NCBI GenBank assembly: GCA_003254905.1
Contig: QANU01107126.1
Span: 441,979-505,978, forward strand
Length of the DNA: 64,000 nt
Source of the DNA: Nissolia schottii
Taxonomy: Eukaryota; Streptophyta; Magnoliopsida; Fabales; Fabaceae
Direction: 5' to 3'
Shown here: positions 57,900 to 64,000 of the stretch, in pieces
Numbering within the stretch: position 1 is the first letter of the stretch
How the letters are laid out: every line of letters begins with the position of its first letter
Made by a program: the position numbers and the translations under genes
Notes under the pieces: model-generated
The model's database searches: none
What the model saw: only the letters and a program-made list of their open reading frames with translations
Told to the model about the DNA's origin: nothing

Positions 57900-59916
57900 T
57901 TATGTATTTACTCGGAAAAAGATCATATCTTTATTCAAAATGAAAAAAACAAATAGCTTCAGCATATAGGAACGTGATACCAAAACTTTCACCAACAAAA
58001 ACTCATTTATAGTATCAATATTTATAGTATAATTTTTACAGCTCGTTAAAAGGCTTCAACTTTTACCAAAAAAAAATAATGACGACATAAAAACAAAAAA
58101 CACTGATGAGGGAGGTGCGATGGCGATGCAACTAATGGACTCGTCACTCGTGGGTCATCGACATCGTAGGTGTGGCAGCGGCCTGTAATGGTTTGGGTCC
58201 CACAGATCTTGACGCTGAATAAGCAAATTTGGTGCGAGTTGTGCGGCTTTGCACACGGAAGAGAGGAGCGGTGGTGTGGGGTGGTTGTACCGTTAGGAAA
58301 GGGGTAAAGGAAGGAGGATGAGAAGGAGAAAGAGTGTGCTGAAACTAAATTAATTTCTAGCAAAGATGATATTAGACCCTCTAATCATAAAAAATAAAAT
58401 AACATTATTTTTGCTAGTTATTCCTTCTTTTTTTTAAACTTAATAATTTTAACGCATTATCGAATTGGTCCCCAATTTAATATGTGCCAAATTAGGATTT
58501 GCCGGATTGAAATCATTGACCTTACCAACAAACACAGGGTACATAAGTTTAATATATTGATGGTGACGAAATCAACATGTGCTTTAAAACTGCATATAAG
58601 GACAAGGACCCCTTAGCCCCACCCTTATTTGTTTACTGCACACCCTCCGATATTTGATGTTAATTAATTGCTAAACTTTTACACATCGGCATTGAAAATA
58701 AAATATAAAATATTTATAAATAAAAACATAAAAGCGCAATAGTAGCTATAAAAAGTAAAAGAAAAACCCTTCTCATAAACAAAGGAAAATTCCCAATGTT
58801 AACAATAATGATAAAATAATTTTTTTTAAAGGCATATAATAGTTATTTATCTTTGACAGAAAAAAAATAATTGTTATTTATTATATAAAATGATGTGTGA
58901 ATTCTTTAATTACTTTATTTTTCTTATTATATTTTTATTGAAAAATAACACTGCAGACATAAAATCACTTTTAACTAAATTGATAGAGTAAAAAAAAAAG
59001 AAATTGAATAAAATGAAACTGAGAATCCCAACAAGCCTAAAACAATAGTATAAGTAGTAGTTAGGGAGTGACCTATCCAATCAATGGAGCACAGAAAATC
59101 ACAAGGTAGAGCCATGATATTTTAACGATTAATGCCACATGTTCTTACAAAATCTTTTTAAAAAGATTAACGTTTTGTTTTTCATGTCATTCATGAGTAC
59201 TTTTTAACTATGAAGCACAAATATCAATATATTTACAATAATATTATGAAATTGTTTTACTATTATCAAATTATTAATTTTTTATATTTTTTAAATCTCT
59301 TTAAATAGAGCATTCTAAATAACTTTTATGTATCAATATTTATTAATTTTTTAAGAGATTATATTTATATAAATTATTTAATATTTAAAATATTTTTTAA
59401 ATACAACCCAAAAACTTATGAATATAAATTAAACATGTTTAGACACCATGAATCATAAATTTTTGTTTGAACACTATTTTAGATGCTTTCAAGTGAGTAT
59501 TTTGGAATACCAGTGTAATGTTTGGACATGTAAATACAATAGTCTCACTAATTTGCAGTGCTTCCTAATTTTTCAGATTTAAAAAAATACTTATATTTAT
59601 TTTTTACTTTCATTTAATACGTAAATAGATTTGGAGAAGAATATATAACATTCAATCATCGTGTTTACTTTATTAGCATGAGTCCCATGCTCTCTTTTTC
59701 AGTTTTCACACGCTTCTCTTCTCTCTCTTCTTAAGTTCGGGTATATGTGACAAAAACAATAAACTAAAAAAAAAAGAGAGAATANCAAGATAACTTTAGA
59801 TGATTTATGGGTATTTTTGCTAAATATCTTAAAGTTTTGTACATTATTTCCTAATTTAGCATGTCTAGGACTCTTGCGCAAAATGAGATTAGTTGAACAA
59901 AGAAATGTGTTCCTTG
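57900..59916. other. AT-rich intergenic DNA, no gene recognised
   Basis: The minus frame at 58046-58363 and others lack recognisable domains. One N at 59785. Confidence 0.5.
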
Positions 59917-60243
59917 CACTACAAGAAAGTTGTCTATTACCGTCAACATATTATCGTCGGAAAATTTCAGAAAACTGCTGGTAAACGGGGCAATGAAAGA
60001 AAATTGGGAATTTATGAGCCGATTACCGTCGGCAGAAGTTATCGCCGGTAAAATCAACGGTAAATTTTATATTACCGTCAGTCAAATACGACAGTGAATT
60101 GAAACCAATAGTAAAGTTACAGGTGTATCATATGCACATTACCGTCAGAACTATCCGATGGTAAAGCCTTGGAAAAAACAAAACGTCACGTATTCCAAAA
60201 CGGTCAAACTCGCCATAAATTTCTGATTACCGTCGGCTACACT
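59917..60243. mobile_element. Left end of a CACTA (En/Spm) DNA transposon
   Basis: Starts CACTACAAGAAAG and contains repeated ATTACCGTCGGC, TTACCGTCAG and GACGGTAA-like motifs (59937-59962, 60020-60070, 60076-60100, 60140-60163, 60227-60238). The terminus is the exact inverse of the one ending at 944. It is cut at 60243 by a long-LTR copy; the remainder of the element is not in the window. Confidence 0.8.
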
Positions 60244-60778
60244 TGTAACATCCCACTTTTTTCTTAGTAAAGATTTCACAAGAAAGTGTCTGTAAAAATT
60301 ATTCTGTTTAGTTTCTCGAAATTCTGATGAGACTTAAATGATTCCCCTTGACCCTTAGAATTTGATGGTAAAGCTAAACTGTCGGTAAAACGGAGTTCTG
60401 TTCAGTTACAGATAATTCTACAGACACTAGAACAGTCCCTTTTGGCCACCAGAGTTTAGCTGAGAGTCTAAAGTCTCTGGAAACCAAACCTTTACAGAGG
60501 AAAAGATTACAAATACCTTAGAATAGTCCCAAATCCTCACTAGGAAAAGTAGGAGATCGCGGAAAGACGACCAGAATATTTTTCGAACGGCTGTACGCGA
60601 AGCACCCAGACAGCGTACGACAAAACACGATCAAACGGGATTGGAAAGTGGGCCCCACGGCCAACCCAATCTGCCCTCTCACGTTTTCTCTCTCCTAATA
60701 TGGACCAAGTATTCTTGGTCAAAGTCAAAGATGACTAGGAGCTTAGTCATCATCCTTATCCTTTGAATTTTATTTTAN
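60244..60778 (+). mobile_element. Truncated long LTR (same family as 1377-4117 and 5609-8451)
   Basis: Starts TGTAACATCCCAC inside the CACTA end; the preceding five bases are ACACT. U3 homology with the 5609 copy is strong from GGAGATCGCGG through GAAGCACCCAGACA to GAAAGTGGGCCCCACGGCC. It stops at the N of 60778, short of its TATA box. The rest is missing from the assembly or was deleted. Confidence 0.8.
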
Positions 60779-61313
60779 CTTCTGTGGATTTTGTGTATGA
60801 AAATTAGTTACTTCGTTGTAAATTTTTCCCGTGACAATGTTTTCCTGGTGAAGGTAGAAACTTTATTCAATTCAGTGAAAAACAAATTGACAAAGGGAAA
60901 CTGTACCTGGACTACTCTGCCGCTTAAAAGTGATGGACACCATAGCAGAACGATAATGTAGCTGTAAATTAGAGAATTCAAATAGTTTTTGACTGTAAAT
61001 TGTGAAGGGGTATGGACTCAATTGAGAATATGTGGTGTTTGATACTTAATATGCATCTTAGATGGATTTGGTTTTGTAATAAGTTAGTCTGTTATCACTT
61101 ATCTGTCGTGTTCTTGTGCCGTTAACTCCAAGTTGATTATGCAGCACAATCATGCAATGATGGGAACTGTGTATGTCAACTTTGCAGTTTCGCTTGGAAT
61201 GATAATGGTGATATCGTATTATAGTTTAGATAGCATTTTGATGTGTAAGTTAATCCTGATGTCATCATTATTTTTCATGTTTGCTGAAAATTTGTGGTCT
61301 TGTCATCTTGCAG
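60779..61313. other. 5' flank or intron before the first readable CID exon
   Basis: No PAM2-coding exon (LNP.A.EF.P) seen. A possible small exon lies after the acceptor TTATGCAG at 61143, where one frame reads HNHAMMGTVYVNFAV; its 3' end and frame are uncertain, so it is not annotated as coding. Confidence 0.4.
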
Positions 61314-63725
61314 CGAAGAAACAACTTTATCCCCGGGAGAAGAAGGTTGAATGGAAGATCACTGAAGGCTCAGAGAGAAGATAGTGTTAGAAGAACAGTA
61401 TATGTGTCTGATATTGATCAGCATGTAAGTGACGTGAGAAGAATGTCCTAACTACAATCTTATCTTGATGATGTAGAAAATGGTTTTATTTGAACAGTCG
61501 TTTGTCTTGGTGTAGGTCACTGAGGAGCGGCTTGCTGCCTTATTCAGCAGCTGCGGACAAGTAAGTTATTAGTCTTTATGGCATCGATAAATGGTATAGT
61601 AGTGCTAATGCTTGCTGTATGGATCAAGTAGTGTTAAATGAGCAAGAAGACAAGGTTTATGATAGGACACTATGGTGTCATCGGATTCATGAAGCTAAAC
61701 CCCACCTCGTGGAACAAAGACTTGGTTGTTGTTGTTGTTGTTGTTGTTGTTGTTGAGTAGTTGTTTTGCTTCTGGAAAGTTTTGTTTAATGATTGTAACT
61801 ATTATTTTGAACCTGATACATGATCTGATATAAAACTTATTCCTTTTCTGATTGGGTGAAATAAGTGTCTGGAAATCAAAGTTATTTATGAAATCAGCTA
61901 TAAATTTATGATATTAGTTAGAAACCTCGTATCCTTACCAAAATGAAATTGTGGATCCGTACATTTGAAGAAATCTTGGTTGTTTATTTCTTACATTGAC
62001 TTTCTTGATCTGAGCATGATTCCTTAATAATTTTATTCTCACCATATTTAGTTGAATTCCAGCTTACAAAACATAGTCCCACTAAAACAAGTGGGGAAGA
62101 CCCAACAAACTTTGGTTTTCGTTAGAGCTCATTGGTCTTGTTTGATTAATATAGCTGACCATACTGGTTGGATGTTGTAGTTACGTAGATTGCTTTGGTC
62201 AATAATGAAATAGGTTCCATCTTTTCTGTACATTGCCGAGCATTCAACCTTTTTATTTTTAATCATAAATTGTTGTCCTTTTGTTCGGCCTATCAGAGAT
62301 CTTTACTAACAGCCTTAGTAACTTGGCATAATTTATAAGAAATTTGAATGTGCTTCCTGACCTAATATCTCATGCATTTTGTGGTACATTAATTACTCCT
62401 CTTACTGAATATCTAGGATTTAAATTTGGAAGATAAATCTTTCAGTACAGACTATTACCCTAATTAATTAATTGTAACGTTAATTGTGTCATCGGAATTG
62501 AAGGTAATCGATTGCCGAATTTGTGGTGACCCGCATTCAGTTCTTCGATTTGCTTTTGTCGAGTTTGCCAATGAGCGTAAGTTTTTCTCCTGCATATCTA
62601 CTCCAAAGAAGATATATTGGCACTAGCACACAGAATATTATTTCTTTAATCCGTATCATGCATTTTTTTTATGGAATTTGTGTCAACAGATGGTGCAAGG
62701 GCAGCTCTAAGCCTTGGGGGTACCGTGCTTGGTTACTATCCAGTCAGGGTCCTTCCTTCGAAAACCGCTATACTCCCTGTGAATCCTACATTTCTCCCAA
62801 GGGTATGAATACTTTCTGCTCTTTCTATATCTGACTATACTTGGATTGAAACAGTCTACCCTTTTTTATGTGACATGAGAGTTGATTTGACTAATCTTTG
62901 GTTTTCAGCTGAGTGATTTTCTGAAGGTTTACATTACACCTACAGTTGTTTGGCATTTTTGAAAAAAAAAATTATTTGAACATGTCACGCATGCCATCTA
63001 CATTTTGTTTTGGAGCATGATTTTCTTATCTTTGAAACTTTCTTTTATGTTTTACTTTTCTCTTTTTGATGAGAATTTCCTGAAAGCAAAAAACTGGCTG
63101 TAGCTGTACTTTATTGATGGTTGTGCTTTGCATTTTGTATGTCTAGTTTGATAGGGAATTGATGGTTCAAAATTATTACTCTATAAAATTGTTCTCTCTC
63201 TTTTGTAACATGCAGTCGGATGATGAGCGGGAAATGTGTACCAGGACTGTCTATTGTACAAATATCGATAAAAAGGTATATCATCTTTTATGGGAAAATT
63301 TCAGAAAGCATTTTCGTTTTTGGTAAGACTATTTTAGGTTCGGAACAATAATCGGTTAATAATGTTTAAAGAGTGGTTAATGAGTACGTGCTTATGGTGT
63401 TACCAGGATAATTATATATAACATAACGCATCCTATGATTTGTATATATGGATATCTGGGTTGAATCTATTTATGTGTTGTTTAGTTTATTTCAAATGTC
63501 TGACTGCAGATTGCTCAAGCTGAAGTGAAGAATTTTTTTGAACAAGCTTGTGGCGAGGTCAGACCAAAATAATTGTTTCATGACATTTTGCTAGGACCTA
63601 GAACATATTTATTTGGGAAGTTATATGGTGGTTGATGTTGCCTTTCTGTTTTTCAGGTTACGCGCTTGAGGCTTTTAGGGGACCAAGTGCATTCAACTCG
63701 AATTGCTTTTGTGGAATTTGCAATG
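61314..63725 (+). CDS. CID: CID-type RNA-binding protein with two RRMs (partial, seven exons)
   Basis: Plant CID8-CID13-type proteins carry an N-terminal PAM2 motif binding the PABC domain of poly(A)-binding protein, a basic nuclear-localisation stretch and two RRMs; they are thought to act in mRNA regulation. Exons: 61314-61424, 61516-61560, 62504-62576, 62690-62802, 63216-63275, 63510-63557, 63657-63725. All join in frame, with AG acceptors and GT donors, giving 173 residues without a stop. Visible: basic RRNNFIPGRRRLNGR; RRM1 with RNP2 VYVSDI and RNP1 LRFAFVEF; the linker VLPSKTAILPVNPTFLPR; RRM2 with RNP2 VYCTNI and RNP1 TRIAFVEF. The linker and RRM sequences are characteristic of this family. 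The donor at 63558 is a weak GTCAGA; the others are standard. The last exon (the rest of RRM2) lies beyond the window. The PAM2 exon is missing upstream, where transposons and an N join lie, so either the assembly has lost it or the gene is truncated. The paralog number is uncertain. Confidence 0.93.
61661..61756 (+). mobile_element. 3' end of an RTE-type LINE (or partner SINE) in a CID intron
   Basis: GATAGGACACTATGGTGTCA then CCCCACCTCGTGGAACAAAG and a (TTG)n tail (61722-61755). Translated, DRTLWCHRIHEAKPHLVEQR resembles the extreme C terminus of plant RTE-clade reverse transcriptases, whose 3' ends finish in (TTG)n; Au-type SINEs share this tail. It sits in the intron between exons 2 and 3, in the same direction as the gene. 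Confidence 0.6.
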
Positions 63726-64000
63726 GTATGTTGATGATCTATTAATTGCACGCGTTCTTAGCGCAAGCTCTATTAATAAGTTCACCCGTTGGAGATCCAC
63801 CAACTGGCTGCATCACACTTGTGTAATTAATAATAATAATAACTGCAGGGTTAACATTTAATTCAACCTACTTTGATCATTTAAGGGATGCTGTATGTTT
63901 CTATTTGCTGTTCTTAGCAACTTTAGCGATTAATGGATTTGTCTTCACTGTTTTTCTTTAGTACTCGAATGAAACGAATGGTTGGTGTATTTTTTTTTAT

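Noticed and set aside
58046-58363. 105-residue minus-strand frame rich in Ser, Phe and His
   Set aside because: No recognisable domain; composition follows a local purine-rich stretch on the plus strand.

Overview
The window is nuclear DNA of a flowering plant. The evidence is plant-type LTR retrotransposons of several lineages, CACTA and hAT DNA transposons, an AT-rich background, intron-split coding sequence and long runs of N typical of a draft assembly. The encoded RNA-binding protein and the repeat style suit a eudicot; a phaseoloid legume would fit, but that is an impression and not something the sequence proves.

Only one convincing host gene is present. It lies at the right edge on the + strand (61314-63725 and beyond): a CID-type (PABC-interacting) protein with two RRMs, of which seven coding exons can be read. 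Its 5' exon, which should carry the PAM2 motif that binds poly(A)-binding protein, was not found. The readable gene begins just downstream of a stack of transposons and a single-N assembly join at 60778.

Nearly everything else is a nested transposon landscape. From left to right: the right end of a CACTA element (to 944) beside a broken hAT transposase; a 2.7-kb solo LTR (1377-4117); a 2.8-kb solo LTR (5609-8451); an array of six GAAATCGCC hairpins (8899-9197); AT-rich unannotated DNA with a 600-N gap; a decayed minus-strand Ty3/Gypsy polyprotein resembling Tat/Ogre (about 14655-20760), interrupted by a solo LTR and a hAT-like insertion; a second Ty3-type LTR end whose primer-binding site was split by another solo LTR (21510-23130); a minus-strand LTR (24175-35583) that hosts a complete gag-only retrotransposon (26466-33549) and a further solo LTR (33912-35316); a LINE RNase H tail; a MITE; AT-rich DNA; a complete but decayed Ty1/Copia element with TA..CA termini (44279-49156); AT-rich DNA with one GC-rich island; a mosaic of Ty3-type gag and LTR pieces (53801-57560); and the left end of a CACTA element split by a long-LTR copy (59917-60778), next to the CID gene.

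Six insertions have exact 5-bp target-site duplications (TTTTG, ACAAT, GTATC, ACCTC, TAAAG, TATCC) and one a 4/5 match, so the order of insertion can be read directly. The most interesting items are the gag-only element (a TR-GAG-like, non-autonomous retrotransposon), four tandem hairpins with compensatory stem changes in its post-gag region, a set of conserved stem-loops in the R/U5 part of its LTR family, and the GAAATCGCC hairpin array. No tRNA, rRNA, CRISPR or bacterial-type feature was seen.
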